From Siminovitchia thermophila (GTDB taxonomy: Bacteria > Bacillota > Bacilli > Bacillales > Bacillaceae_C): a stretch of DNA of 64,000 bases. A program made the translations under genes and the position numbers. The stretch covers positions 88,328-152,327 of the forward strand of contig NZ_JAFBFH010000008.1 in the NCBI RefSeq assembly GCF_016909185.1. Direction: 5' to 3'. Position 1 is the stretch's first letter, and every line of letters begins with the position of its first letter. Positions 25,156-33,370 of this stretch are shown here, in pieces. Under the pieces are notes generated by a model. It was given only the letters and a program-made list of their open reading frames with translations, was not told the DNA's origin and did not search any database.

Positions 25156-26100
25156 TTACACAAATATATCTCTTTTCTTAAAAATCACCATTGATAGATA
25201 TAATAATAATACTATTGCAAGTCCGATGACGACAATCGCCGAAATAAGACTGACACCATATGGTTGTGTCGCCCCTCCCCCTTCCAAAAACAGCGCTAAT
25301 TTTACGTTAGGGAAAACGGAGTAATATAGATAAGGAATTTTTTCCATATAAAGCGGGGAAGTATACTGAATTAATACAAAAGTGATAAATCCTAAAATTG
25401 AACTCATGACATTATTAAAAATAACAGAAAAGAAAATTGCTAATAAAATATAGAAAGTCATTGAAATTACTAAAAGCAAAAACCCTAATACGATTCCTTG
25501 CCACACTGAGTAAATACCAGGGTTTATAAGGGTCAACACGATTTGATCAGTCCATCCACCGAAACGATAAAGCGTTCCTGTTGTGATGTATTCTAGAAGA
25601 AAATAAAATATAGATAGGCCTAGTAAAACAAAAAAAACTGCTAGAATCTTAGAGAATAACAATCTGCCTCTTCCCAAGGGAGAAAACAATAGCGACTTTA
25701 AACTTCCGGTAGTCTGTTCGCCTACAATCATATCGCTACACAAAATAATGACTGCAAAAGGTAAAATGATTGAAATAAAAAATCCTCCCGTGATTTCTTC
25801 AAATAACAGCATTGCCCCTGTTTGATAACCTTCCGCAGGTATATTGTGAGCCATTTTTGTATCAATAATTTCCAATGAACGTTCTATGTATGTAGAGTCT
25901 ATTTCTTTATTACTATATAAACTTTTGAGCGATTGTTTTTCCATTTCATATATCTCATTGGAAGCCATTTTAACTTCATTTGAATCAAAGTAGCTTAGCG
26001 TTGCCGAAAGAATCATCATTCCAACACTAATTATTAAAAGAACAACAATTTTCTTTCTTAACCAAAGCTTTATTATTTCATTTTTTATAGCTGCTTTCAT
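25156..26100 (-). CDS. ABC-2 type transporter permease of the peptide locus
   Basis: 314 residues; GGAGAAAAGTGT before ATG; overlaps the ATPase stop by four bases. It has one N-terminal helix, a large outside loop with many charged residues, then five C-terminal helices. VGEQTTGSLKSLLFSPLGRG after the second helix is the conserved coupling region of ABC-2 permeases of the BcrB/lantibiotic-immunity group. With the ATPase next to it, it likely exports or expels the antimicrobial peptide encoded upstream. Confidence 0.8.
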   Translation of the reverse strand: MKAAIKNEIIKLWLRKKIVVLLIISVGMMILSATLSYFDSNEVKMASNEIYEMEKQSLKSLYSNKEIDSTYIERSLEIIDTKMAHNIPAEGYQTGAMLLFEEITGGFFISIILPFAVIILCSDMIVGEQTTGSLKSLLFSPLGRGRLLFSKILAVFFVLLGLSIFYFLLEYITTGTLYRFGGWTDQIVLTLINPGIYSVWQGIVLGFLLLVISMTFYILLAIFFSVIFNNVMSSILGFITFVLIQYTSPLYMEKIPYLYYSVFPNVKLALFLEGGGATQPYGVSLISAIVVIGLAIVLLLYLSMVIFKKRDIFV

Positions 26101-27023
26101 ACACTTTTCTCCTTAGAACCAATTGCTTCTAAATAGATACGCTCTAATGATTTTTCCTTTTTTAAAAAGTGGGTGATGACTATTTTTTGATTAATGAAAC
26201 TTGAGAGTATTTGTTGTGCGCCGTTCGTATTTGTTGAAAAATGAATATGGCTGTCTGTCATATGTATGATTTGTACCTTGTGAAGATGAAAGATAGCTTT
26301 GATCTCTTCTTTCGTTAGTTCGGTCTGAAATTCAATCTGATACGTATGTTTATCAGCTTCTTGAAGATCTTTTTTTTCAATGTCCGTCACTTTTTTTCCT
26401 TCATGAATGATAATTCCTCTATCTAATACATGTTCTAATTCACTTAAAATATGTGAGGAAATAAAAACGGAAATATTTTTCTCTCGTGAAAGGTATTGGA
26501 TAAGATTCCGAACATCGATGATTCCCTGTGGATCTAAACCGTTAATTGGCTCATCTAAAATGATCATTTTAGGCCGCCCGATCAGTGCGAGCCCAATCCC
26601 TAAACGTTGCTTCATCCCAAGTGAAAAATGAACTGCTTTTTCATGAATGCGAGAGCTTAAGCCGATAAGTTCAACGATGTCAGACAAGTCTTTGTCTGTC
26701 GGGTTTGAATCTAAAAGTCGAGCACGTTGCTTCAAATTTTCCCAACCACTCATATACAAATAGAGTGACGGATTTTCCACAATCCCTCCCATATGCCTCA
26801 TTGCTTTGGAAAAGTCTGTTTCTATGTTCCAGCCATTGATATAAATGTTTCCACTTGTTGGCTTAATCATCCCCGTTAACATCCGAATCGTCGTTGTCTT
26901 TCCAGCACCATTGGGTCCAAGAAATCCAAAAACTTCACCTTGTTTAATAGAAAATGAAATATCATAAATGAGTGTTTTCTTTTTAATAACTTTAGTAAGC
27001 CCTTCCACCTTCATAATTTCCAT
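26097..27023 (-). CDS. ABC transporter ATPase (BcrA-like) of the peptide locus
   Basis: 308 residues from ATG 27023 (AGGTGA site; GTG three codons earlier overlaps that site). Walker A GPNGAGKT, Q-loop, signature FSLGMKQR (LGMKQ form, typical of bacitracin/lantibiotic self-protection transporters), Walker B MIILDEPINGLDP and H-loop SHIL. A C-terminal 90-residue extension follows. It energises the permease encoded by the overlapping next gene. The 380 bases upstream separate it from the small peptide gene, which has its own promoter and terminator. Confidence 0.88.
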   Translation of the reverse strand: MEIMKVEGLTKVIKKKTLIYDISFSIKQGEVFGFLGPNGAGKTTTIRMLTGMIKPTSGNIYINGWNIETDFSKAMRHMGGIVENPSLYLYMSGWENLKQRARLLDSNPTDKDLSDIVELIGLSSRIHEKAVHFSLGMKQRLGIGLALIGRPKMIILDEPINGLDPQGIIDVRNLIQYLSREKNISVFISSHILSELEHVLDRGIIIHEGKKVTDIEKKDLQEADKHTYQIEFQTELTKEEIKAIFHLHKVQIIHMTDSHIHFSTNTNGAQQILSSFINQKIVITHFLKKEKSLERIYLEAIGSKEKSV

Positions 27024-27261
27024 TTGATTCACCTAAACTTTTCATACTCATTTTGATTGCTATATTTCTAAAATGTCCATTTATTTTATTTATAAAAACA
27101 TATTTCAAATGTCATCCGGCTTCATCTCTATGCATACGCCTAGCCCCAACCCCCTTTTCATCACAGCCAAGCAAATCATTTACCCAAGCCTATTTACAGC
27201 TTCAGCCATTATGACTCATTCTCTTTGTTAATTATATTATAGTCTATCTATTTCGAATTTC

Positions 27262-27284
27262 ACCGCAATCCTCATTGCGGTTTT
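27262..27284 (+). terminator. Short hairpin with T-run on the plus strand
   Basis: ACCGCAAT-CCTC-ATTGCGGT followed by TTT. On the plus strand it looks like a terminator but no plus-strand gene precedes it. On the minus strand it would lie just upstream of the ABC genes' candidate -10 (TATAATATAAT at about 27230-27242) and could affect their expression. Confidence 0.35.
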
Positions 27285-27410
27285 ACGTAAAGTAGTTTGC
27301 GGTAGGAGAAATCTATAAAAATGTAAGGACAGGATGATTAAAGATGATCATGTTTATGTAAGCAAATAATTAAGTAAAAACAATAAAGTAGGAAACATTT
27401 TATATCACAT

Positions 27411-27448
27411 AAAAAAAGTATATTCCTCTCTCAGGAATATACTTTTTT
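27411..27448 (-). terminator. Terminator of the small peptide gene
   Basis: Minus strand: AAAGTATATTCCT-GAGAG-AGGAATATACTTTTTTT, a 13-bp stem and U-run starting about 23 bases after the peptide stop codon. The same structure follows the second, decayed copy at 28292-28328. Confidence 0.85.
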
Positions 27449-27470
27449 CAAAATAATAAAATAATTTCCC

Positions 27471-27560
27471 TCATCCGAATATATCAATAACTTCTATTAA
27501 ACGCCAAACCCATTTACCAGCTTCCTTTACCCATTTCCATACCTTTTTAACTTTCTTCAA
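27471..27560 (-). CDS. Candidate leaderless bacteriocin, 29 residues
   Basis: TTG 27560 lies seven bases after GGGGGTG; a TTG one codon earlier is also possible. The peptide begins MKKVKKVWKWVKEAGKW and ends EVIDIFG: four Trp, eight Lys/Arg against three acidic residues, no Cys, no double-Gly leader. Residues 2-22 form a clear amphipathic helix. It has its own promoter (TTGATA-17-TATAAT, 27627-27655), a 5' hairpin, and an intrinsic terminator. ABC transporter and YdbS/YdbT PH-domain genes downstream on the same strand are the usual companions of leaderless class II bacteriocins such as aureocin A53 and lacticin Q. It is shorter than those (about 44-53 residues). Alternatives are a delta-lysin-like or type I toxin peptide. 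A decayed paralogue lies at 28351-28471. Confidence 0.65.
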   Translation of the reverse strand: MKKVKKVWKWVKEAGKWVWRLIEVIDIFG

Positions 27561-27585
27561 CAAGTAACACCCCCTATTTTTTCTA

Positions 27586-27621
27586 ATGAGATCATTTATA
27601 CTAATAATCTAGTGATCTCAT
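27586..27621 (-). promoter_or_regulatory. Inverted repeat at the 5' end of the peptide mRNA
   Basis: ATGAGATCA and TGATCTCAT, nine-base perfect arms, placed right where the transcript should begin. It may be a repressor site or a stabilising 5' hairpin. A weaker version survives in the second copy. Confidence 0.55.
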
Positions 27622-27626
27622 GTTTA

Positions 27627-27655
27627 ATTATATTTTTTTGCTCATATTCTATCAA
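27627..27655 (-). promoter_or_regulatory. Strong promoter of the peptide gene
   Basis: On the minus strand TTGATA (27655-27650), 17-base spacer, TATAAT (27632-27627). This is close to the sigma-A consensus. Confidence 0.75.
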
Positions 27656-27888
27656 TTGTAACTTATGGGAACATATGGTAATTATCTTAATATTAATAAT
27701 ACTTAGTAAATACCAGACTGAAATGTGGTATAGATGACCACCAGCGCTGCATTAAAAAGTTAAAACTATTCAACTGACTATTCAGAACTATATCCTCTAT
27801 CAAAATTTGCAAAAAGGACAAACCTTACTCAAAGTGATGTTAATTTGGTAAAATATGTATATTGATACCCGGGACGATTGACATTTCC

Positions 27889-28263
27889 TTATGTAGGCTG
27901 AAGATTTCCAACAGCTCTTAAAGTCGGAAAAAGCAAAGCTCGGAACTTTGTGAATATTTGATATAAGGCCAATGTTGTGTTGGTTTCCAACCTAAGAAGC
28001 AGTCGTATACTGTAGGCGATCATGGCAATATAAAGCTGGTTCCAAGCAAACTGTTCCGTTCGCCATGGATATGGTTTACCTGCAGATGCTGCTTCATCAA
28101 TTAATTCCAGGGTAATCGCTTCAGCCCATTTACCAAATGACGTAAATAGTGTATGTTTGTCCATAAAATATTTCTTTGTAATGGATTTGGCCAGGCCATC
28201 ACCTATCCGTCCTTTACAAAGGTTTTTTTCTTTTTCAGACGTGTCTGAAACTATCGTATGCAA
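27889..28263 (-). pseudogene. Transposase C-terminal remnant
   Basis: A 124-codon frame whose second half, PYPWRTEQFAWNQLYIAMIA then YSIRLLLRLETNTTLALYQI, has the N-Q-hydrophobic-A-x-I-A-Y pattern seen at the end of DDE transposases (IS4/IS5-like). The catalytic core is absent and the first half has no clear match, so it is a remnant. It lies exactly between the two copies of the peptide gene, which points to an IS-linked duplication. Confidence 0.45.
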
Positions 28264-28291
28264 CCCAGTTGCAACACTAGTGGTTTATATT

Positions 28292-28328
28292 AAAAAAAAG
28301 TATATTCCTCTCTCAAGAATATACTTTT
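28292..28328 (-). terminator. Terminator of the decayed peptide gene copy
   Basis: Nearly the same hairpin as at 27411-27448 (AAGTATATTC…GAATATACTT), with one base change in the stem. Confidence 0.7.
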
Positions 28329-28350
28329 CCAAAAAATAAAATAACTTTAC

Positions 28351-28471
28351 TTATCCGGAAATATCTTCAATAAATTTTACTAAACATCAAATCCATTTAC
28401 CTGCTTCTTTTACCCATTTTCATTACAAATACCGCTCCAATAAATATATTATTGTTTTTAACTTTCTTCAG
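28351..28471 (-). pseudogene. Decayed second copy of the leaderless-peptide gene
   Basis: The ribosome site GGGGGTGTTAC and the codons for LLKKVK are kept, then about 30 extra bases (around AATAATATATTTATTGGAGC) break the frame. After this KWVKEAGKWI reappears in frame, followed by TGA in place of a Trp codon, then LVKFIEDISG and a stop. Promoter (28529-28556) and terminator are preserved, so the transcript may still be made although the peptide is not. Confidence 0.7.
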
Positions 28472-28528
28472 CAAGTAACACCCCCTTATTTTTCTTATGA
28501 AATCATTAAACTAATCATCTCATGTTTG

Positions 28529-28556
28529 ATTATAGTTTTTTGTTCATTTTTATCAA
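28529..28556 (-). promoter_or_regulatory. Promoter of the decayed peptide copy
   Basis: TTGATA, 16-base spacer, TATAAT on the minus strand, aligned with the promoter at 27627-27655. Confidence 0.6.
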
Positions 28557-29455
28557 TTGTAATTTATAGTAATAAATGGCAATTTTTAAATTTTAATAAT
28601 ATTTTTTAAATGAAATGTGAAATAGACAAAATAGCTGAGCTCCGAATTTAACCTTGCATTCACCCCTTCCGTTCAACAAAGTCTGGATCATTGGCTGGAA
28701 AAAGAGACTTTGTTGGCCTTCAAGGCTTCATCCCGGAAAGTTCTTAATAGCAACAAGCACTTCCCTTGGAGAGTAAACCAATGTATGATGAGCCAACATT
28801 CCGCCATACTTGCGATAAGGTAAGCGCTACTTTCCTAGGAAGCATGCGTTCTATATAGGCAAAGAATCCTTTTACATCAGTATAAGTGTGTGCTAAACGA
28901 GGATGTCTAGGTTCAGCTTATCGCAAAAGTTGTTTCATATTACACTCTCTTTTTCTTGCTATCACGGAGTTAAAGGATGTTACGGATGCATCCTATTTAC
29001 TCCACTTTTCTTTCCCATTCTCCTGCTCGAGACAAACGAGATAAATCGGATTTTCCCTTGTTTTCCTTGCCTACATCCTCCGGATGTTTGTTTCATACAA
29101 TATAACAAAACGCATGCACCTGTTTAGCAACGTGCAAACTGGAGCTAATTGCAATGATATAAAGGATAAGGAAGTGAACGTAAAGCTAGACAATTGCTGA
29201 AAAAGGCGCCCTTAGCCTTCAGCAGCGATTGTCTTCATTCTTGCGCCTGGGAGGACTCCCAACTGGGGAAACATAACAACGAAAAGAGCCGATATTGACC
29301 TTATTAAGCAAACGATGGCCTCGTGTAATGTTTCCTCGATTCCCCACCATGCAGTCGAATATGCTGCGTCTCAAAGACTACTAGGCATAGGCGCTGGAGT
29401 TAGACAACAAATACTGTACTTTCTTATCTTTAAAACAAAGGATGGGAGAAAAGCT
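28557..29455. other. Degenerate region between peptide locus and sugar cluster
   Basis: About 900 bases. Minus-strand pieces with stops and shifts at about 28750-28915 (HPRLAHTYTDVKGFFAYIER and, in another frame, YGGMLAHHTLVYSPREVLVA) look like a broken coding gene that I cannot name. A long imperfect hairpin, GACAATTGCTGAA…AGGC / GCCTTCAGCAGCGATTGTC, is at 29189-29233. The plus-strand sequence 29315-29455 is open but is more likely remnant than part of the next gene. Confidence 0.4.
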
Positions 29456-30496
29456 ATGAAAGAAACGGATGTCGGACCGAGATTAAAAGTGCTTCAAGGC
29501 ACGATGGAAATTGCCAATCAACTGCATACATCTTCCAAGGGATTAGAAAAAAACGGAGCCATCTCAAAAATAATTAACAATTTTCATAGTTATTTAGGCT
29601 ATCCGTCTAAGTATGAAATAAAAGATTGGAAAAAAGTAGAAAGCAGTAACAAAGTAAACTATATTCAAAATCAGCTCATTCCCGAATTTGATCTATTCCA
29701 TTTTCATTTTTCGACGAGTTTACTAACTGATCATTCTGACTTAAAACAACTTAGAACTGCTCAGAAACCAATCATTATGGAGCACTGGGGGAGTGAAGTT
29801 CGTTCCTTAAATAAGGCATTACAAATTAATCGCTATGCGAAAGTAAAAATGAACAATGACGACTGGATTTCCCGTAAACTGGAATTCCTTGCTGAAAACA
29901 TTCCATATTGCATTGCTCCTGATCATGAAATGCATTACTATGTCAAGCCTTACTATCAGCACGTTTTTTTTGTGCCACAAATGATTGATCTATCCGAATA
30001 TGCACCAACTTTCTTGGAAAAGAAAACACGACCACTTATCGTTCACGCTCCAACCAACCCGCAAATCAAAGGAACTCGTTATATTTTACAAGCCATTGAA
30101 CAATTACGGACTGAATTCACGTTCGATTTCCAATTAGTTCAACGCATGAATCATCTAGAGGCTAAAAAAATTTATGAAAAGGCCGACTTGATTATCGATC
30201 AGCTTCATTTAGGGAGCTACGGCTTATTTGCGATTGAAGCGATGGCTTTAGGCAAACCGGTGATTTGTTATATTAGTGACTTCATGGCTTCTTATTATCC
30301 AAAAACATTACCGCTTATCTCAGCCAACCCCGATACCTTAGTTGAAAAGCTGCGCTTTCTTTTAAATAACCAGGATTCCTTTCCTGAAATAGGAAGGAAA
30401 GGAAGAGAATACGTGGAGGCGCATCATGATTATCTCAAAAACAGTGCTAAACTTCTTAAGATCTATGAAGCAATCATCCAGTCTGAAAATGGGTAG
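29456..30496 (+). CDS. Glycosyltransferase (GT4-like)
   Basis: 346 residues from ATG 29456 behind GGGAG; an open extension to 29315 lacks a site. The N-terminal part has [20 protein letters not shown] and [12 protein letters not shown]. The C-terminal donor-binding domain has [20 protein letters not shown] followed by [10 protein letters not shown], the GxxxxEAMAxGKPVI pattern of GT4 retaining glycosyltransferases. It would add a sugar to a glycan or spore-surface acceptor in the cytoplasm. The following three genes on the same strand (epimerase, acyltransferase, aminotransferase) support synthesis of an acylated amino-sugar. Confidence 0.8.
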   Translation: MKETDVGPRLKVLQGTMEIANQLHTSSKGLEKNGAISKIINNFHSYLGYPSKYEIKDWKKVESSNKVNYIQNQLIPEFDLFHFHFSTSLLTDHSDLKQLRTAQKPIIMEHWGSEVRSLNKALQINRYAKVKMNNDDWISRKLEFLAENIPYCIAPDHEMHYYVKPYYQHVFFVPQMIDLSEYAPTFLEKKTRPLIVHAPTNPQIKGTRYILQAIEQLRTEFTFDFQLVQRMNHLEAKKIYEKADLIIDQLHLGSYGLFAIEAMALGKPVICYISDFMASYYPKTLPLISANPDTLVEKLRFLLNNQDSFPEIGRKGREYVEAHHDYLKNSAKLLKIYEAIIQSENG

Positions 30497-30588
30497 GCAG
30501 CCCTTTTCACGATTCATCGTTCTTCTCCATCCACTCTTTTCATAAAATAATGAAGTCAAGAGAAAAGCATGAGCAAGCAGGTGACAAT

Positions 30589-31563
30589 ATGAATAATGAT
30601 TTAAAACCCGCCCCATTAACAGATCAACATATTTTAGTAACAGGTGGAGCCGGATTTATCGGATCAGCGCTCATTGAAAAATTAATTGCTCACAACAAAG
30701 TAACGATTTTTGATAATTTTTCCCGAAACGCATTAAAGTGTAAACCATATAAAGATCATCCAAATTTACAAACGATAACCGGTGATGTTCTTGATCTGAA
30801 AGCATTGAAACAAGCAGTGAACGGGGCCAATTACATCGTCCACGCTGCCGGGATTGCCGGGATTGACACTGTCATTAAAAATCCCGTGAAAACAATGCAA
30901 GTCAATATGATCGGCTCCGCCAACGTTCTGGAAGCCGCCGCTTCCCTCCCTAATTTAAAACGTGTGATCTGTTTTAGCACAAGTGAAGTGTTTGGCCAAG
31001 TAGCGTTCCGTTCAACCGAAACGACCCACACCATTTTAGGAGCTGTCGGAGAAGCAAGATGGACCTATGCTGTCAGCAAACTAGCCGTGGAGCATCTTGC
31101 TTATTCTTATTTCAAGCAGTACCAGTTACCTACTGTAGCTGTTCGCCCCTTTAATGTTTATGGGCCGGGGCAGGTTGGCGAGGGCGCCATTAAAACAATG
31201 GTTCAGCAAGCCCTAAAAAATGAACCAATCACGATTCACGGTGATGGCACCCAAATTCGAGCCTGGTGTTATGTGGACGATATGGTCGATGGAATTCTTC
31301 GCTGTTTAACCGTCGATGAAGCCGTTGGAGAATCTTTTAATATCGGTAATGAACGGGCGATTATTACGATTTATGGTTTAGCGAACACGATCATCCGCGT
31401 CCTCGGTTCTGAATCAAACATTCAATATGACAAGCGGGCGACAGCTGACATTGAACTACGCATTCCTCAGGTAAGAAAAGCGAAGAAGCTACTTGGTTTT
31501 GAAGCAAAGGTAGACTTAGAAGAAGGCATTCAGCGCACAGCAAACAGTATGAAATTGAAATGA
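30589..31563 (+). CDS. NAD-dependent epimerase/dehydratase (extended SDR)
   Basis: 324 residues from ATG 30589, behind [21 protein letters not shown] is the nucleotide-binding motif; catalytic residues are in the usual places, with STSEVFG and [15 protein letters not shown] (YxxxK), and [10 protein letters not shown]. The enzyme acts on nucleotide sugars, probably as a 4-epimerase or 4,6-dehydratase-like step feeding the aminotransferase two genes downstream. Its stop overlaps an ATG of the next gene, although a better start lies 27 bases later. Confidence 0.87.
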   Translation: MNNDLKPAPLTDQHILVTGGAGFIGSALIEKLIAHNKVTIFDNFSRNALKCKPYKDHPNLQTITGDVLDLKALKQAVNGANYIVHAAGIAGIDTVIKNPVKTMQVNMIGSANVLEAAASLPNLKRVICFSTSEVFGQVAFRSTETTHTILGAVGEARWTYAVSKLAVEHLAYSYFKQYQLPTVAVRPFNVYGPGQVGEGAIKTMVQQALKNEPITIHGDGTQIRAWCYVDDMVDGILRCLTVDEAVGESFNIGNERAIITIYGLANTIIRVLGSESNIQYDKRATADIELRIPQVRKAKKLLGFEAKVDLEEGIQRTANSMKLK

Positions 31564-31586
31564 TCAAGCGATTGGAGGTTTACCGG

Positions 31587-32147
31587 TTGAAAAAGTGGAA
31601 GTCAGAAGGAGATGGAACGTTCTCATATGACGAGCTTGGCAGCTGTGGTGAACATGTCATTATTGAAGACGGCGTGCGCATTTTCCATCCTGAAAATGTT
31701 CATCTTGGTGACAATGTTTACATCGGCCATGACACGATTATTAAAGGTTATTACAAAGATACATTGCGGATCGCTTCAAATAGTTGGATCGGCCAGCAAT
31801 GCTTTATCCATGGGGCTGGCGGGGTCGAGATTAACGAATTCGCCGGGATCGGTCCCGCGGTTCGAATGCTGGCCTCTTTTCACATTGACCCAGATGATGT
31901 TGATGAAGCCATTGTCTTTTCTCCTCTCGTTTCTTCACCTATTATCATCGAAAACAACTGTAATATCGGTATCGGCGCGACCATTCTTGGCGGCGTTACT
32001 ATCGGAGCCAACTCCAAAATTGGCGCAAACGCCCTCGTGAATAAAACGATCCCTCCCTACAGTATTGCTGTCGGCGTTCCCGCAAAAGTCATTAAAAATC
32101 GCCAAATGTCTAAAAAGGAGAAGAACACAGATGATTCGATTAGTTGA
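31587..32147 (+). CDS. Left-handed beta-helix acyltransferase
   Basis: 186 residues from TTG 31587, which has GGAGGT seven bases upstream; ATG 31560 overlapping the previous stop is the alternative. Hexapeptide repeats ([LIV]-G-x-x-x-x) are clear: VHLGDNVYIGHDTIIKGYY, IIIENNCNIGIGATILGGVT, IGANSKIGANALVNKTIPP. The ending SIAVGVPAKVIKNR is typical for maltose/NeuD/WbbJ-like O- or N-acetyltransferases. It likely acetylates the amino-sugar made by this cluster. It overlaps the start of the aminotransferase gene by 17 bases. Confidence 0.85.
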   Translation: MKKWKSEGDGTFSYDELGSCGEHVIIEDGVRIFHPENVHLGDNVYIGHDTIIKGYYKDTLRIASNSWIGQQCFIHGAGGVEINEFAGIGPAVRMLASFHIDPDDVDEAIVFSPLVSSPIIIENNCNIGIGATILGGVTIGANSKIGANALVNKTIPPYSIAVGVPAKVIKNRQMSKKEKNTDDSIS

Positions 32148-33219
32148 ACCGTACATTCGCTTTGAAGAGGTTCAGCATGAGCTTGAACAAATCTTTTCTT
32201 CCGGCATATTAACGAAAGGGCCGTTCGTTCAACAATTCACTGACAGCTTGAAACAGTATGTCGGTGCTCGCCATAGTTTTTTAACAACATCTGGGACAAC
32301 AGCCCTTTCGACCTGCCTTCGCTTATTCAATATTCAGCCAAGTGATGAAGTCATTGTTTCTGATTTTTCATTTCCAGCTACCGCGAATGTCGTTGAAGAG
32401 CTTGGAGCAAAACCAATCTTTGCTGATGTCGATTTAGATACATTTAATATGCTGCCAGAAGAGCTAGAGAAGCAAATAACACCGAAAACGAAGGCCGTTA
32501 TTTTTGTTGACGCACTCGGCAATCCAACCGGGATTCATCAGATTAAACAAATGTGTGACCATTATCAGCTCCCATTAATTGATGATGCCGCCTGTGCTCT
32601 AGGCAGCAGTGAGAATGGCGTCAAGTCGGGAAAAATCGCTGATTTGACTTGCTTTAGCTTTCATCCGAGAAAACTGTTAACTACGGGGGAAGGTGGAGCA
32701 ATTATTACAGATAATGACCGTTGGAGCAGTTGGCTCGAAAGAAAGTTAAATCATGGTGCTGTCCCGGCAAACGGACAATTAGATTTTGTCGATTACGGGT
32801 ACAATTATCGCCTGCCTGATATTCAAGCTCTTATGGGCTTGAAACAGTTACAAAAGCTTGATTCAATTGTTAAAAGAAGGAATCAGTTAAAGGAAACGTA
32901 TCGTCAGCTTTTGGAACCTTTAGGTTTTACTAACCAAAAGATTGCTCATCATGTGATTCATAATGTCCAGTCTGCTGTTTTTAAAATCCCGGAGCAGGTT
33001 AAACTCGGATCGTTAATCGCCTATTTACGCGAACACAAGATAGAATCCACTTTTGGCACCTACTGTTTAAGTGCAACGAGCTACTATCAGCGCAAGTACG
33101 GACAAACGAAGCAAAATGCCCGTTATTTACAAGAACATACGCTAGCCCTTCCTTGCCATGATCAAGTAAAGGCCGAAGAAGTCGCGGCAGTAATTGAGTC
33201 TTACATGAACCTTCTCTAG
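32131..33219 (+). CDS. DegT/DnrJ/EryC1/StrS sugar aminotransferase
   Basis: 362 residues from ATG 32131 behind AAAGGAGAAG. PLP fold-type I family: TTSGTTALSTCLRLFNI, VSDFSFPATANVVEELGAKP, IDDAACALGS, and SFHPRKLLTTGEGGAI containing the Schiff-base Lys. It transfers an amino group from glutamate to a keto-sugar nucleotide, for example in making viosamine- or fucosamine-type residues. In Bacillus such enzymes (SpsC-like) serve spore-surface polysaccharides; whether this cluster is sporulation-specific is not shown. Confidence 0.88.
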   Translation: MIRLVEPYIRFEEVQHELEQIFSSGILTKGPFVQQFTDSLKQYVGARHSFLTTSGTTALSTCLRLFNIQPSDEVIVSDFSFPATANVVEELGAKPIFADVDLDTFNMLPEELEKQITPKTKAVIFVDALGNPTGIHQIKQMCDHYQLPLIDDAACALGSSENGVKSGKIADLTCFSFHPRKLLTTGEGGAIITDNDRWSSWLERKLNHGAVPANGQLDFVDYGYNYRLPDIQALMGLKQLQKLDSIVKRRNQLKETYRQLLEPLGFTNQKIAHHVIHNVQSAVFKIPEQVKLGSLIAYLREHKIESTFGTYCLSATSYYQRKYGQTKQNARYLQEHTLALPCHDQVKAEEVAAVIESYMNLL

Positions 33220-33325
33220 CTTTCTTGTAAATAGGAATTGAAAAGGAAGATGTTATAAAAGGAAAAGCTCATGCACCTCTGCCTTAAGTGGAACTCTAGT
33301 GCGCAGATTGGCGGACAACAATAAA

Positions 33326-33362
33326 GCCCTGCAAGCAAGTAATCTCTACCTGCTCGCAGGGC
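33326..33362. terminator. Bidirectional terminator between sugar cluster and RND pump
   Basis: GCCCTGC…GCAGGGC with extra internal pairing (AAGCAAGTA/TACCTGCTC), flanked by AATAAA and CATTTCTT, between convergent genes. Confidence 0.7.
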
Positions 33363-33370
33363 CGCATTTC

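Noticed and set aside
29315..29455. N-terminal extension of the glycosyltransferase frame
   Set aside because: No ribosome site at 29315, and the sequence has no link to the GT fold; a good start is at 29456.
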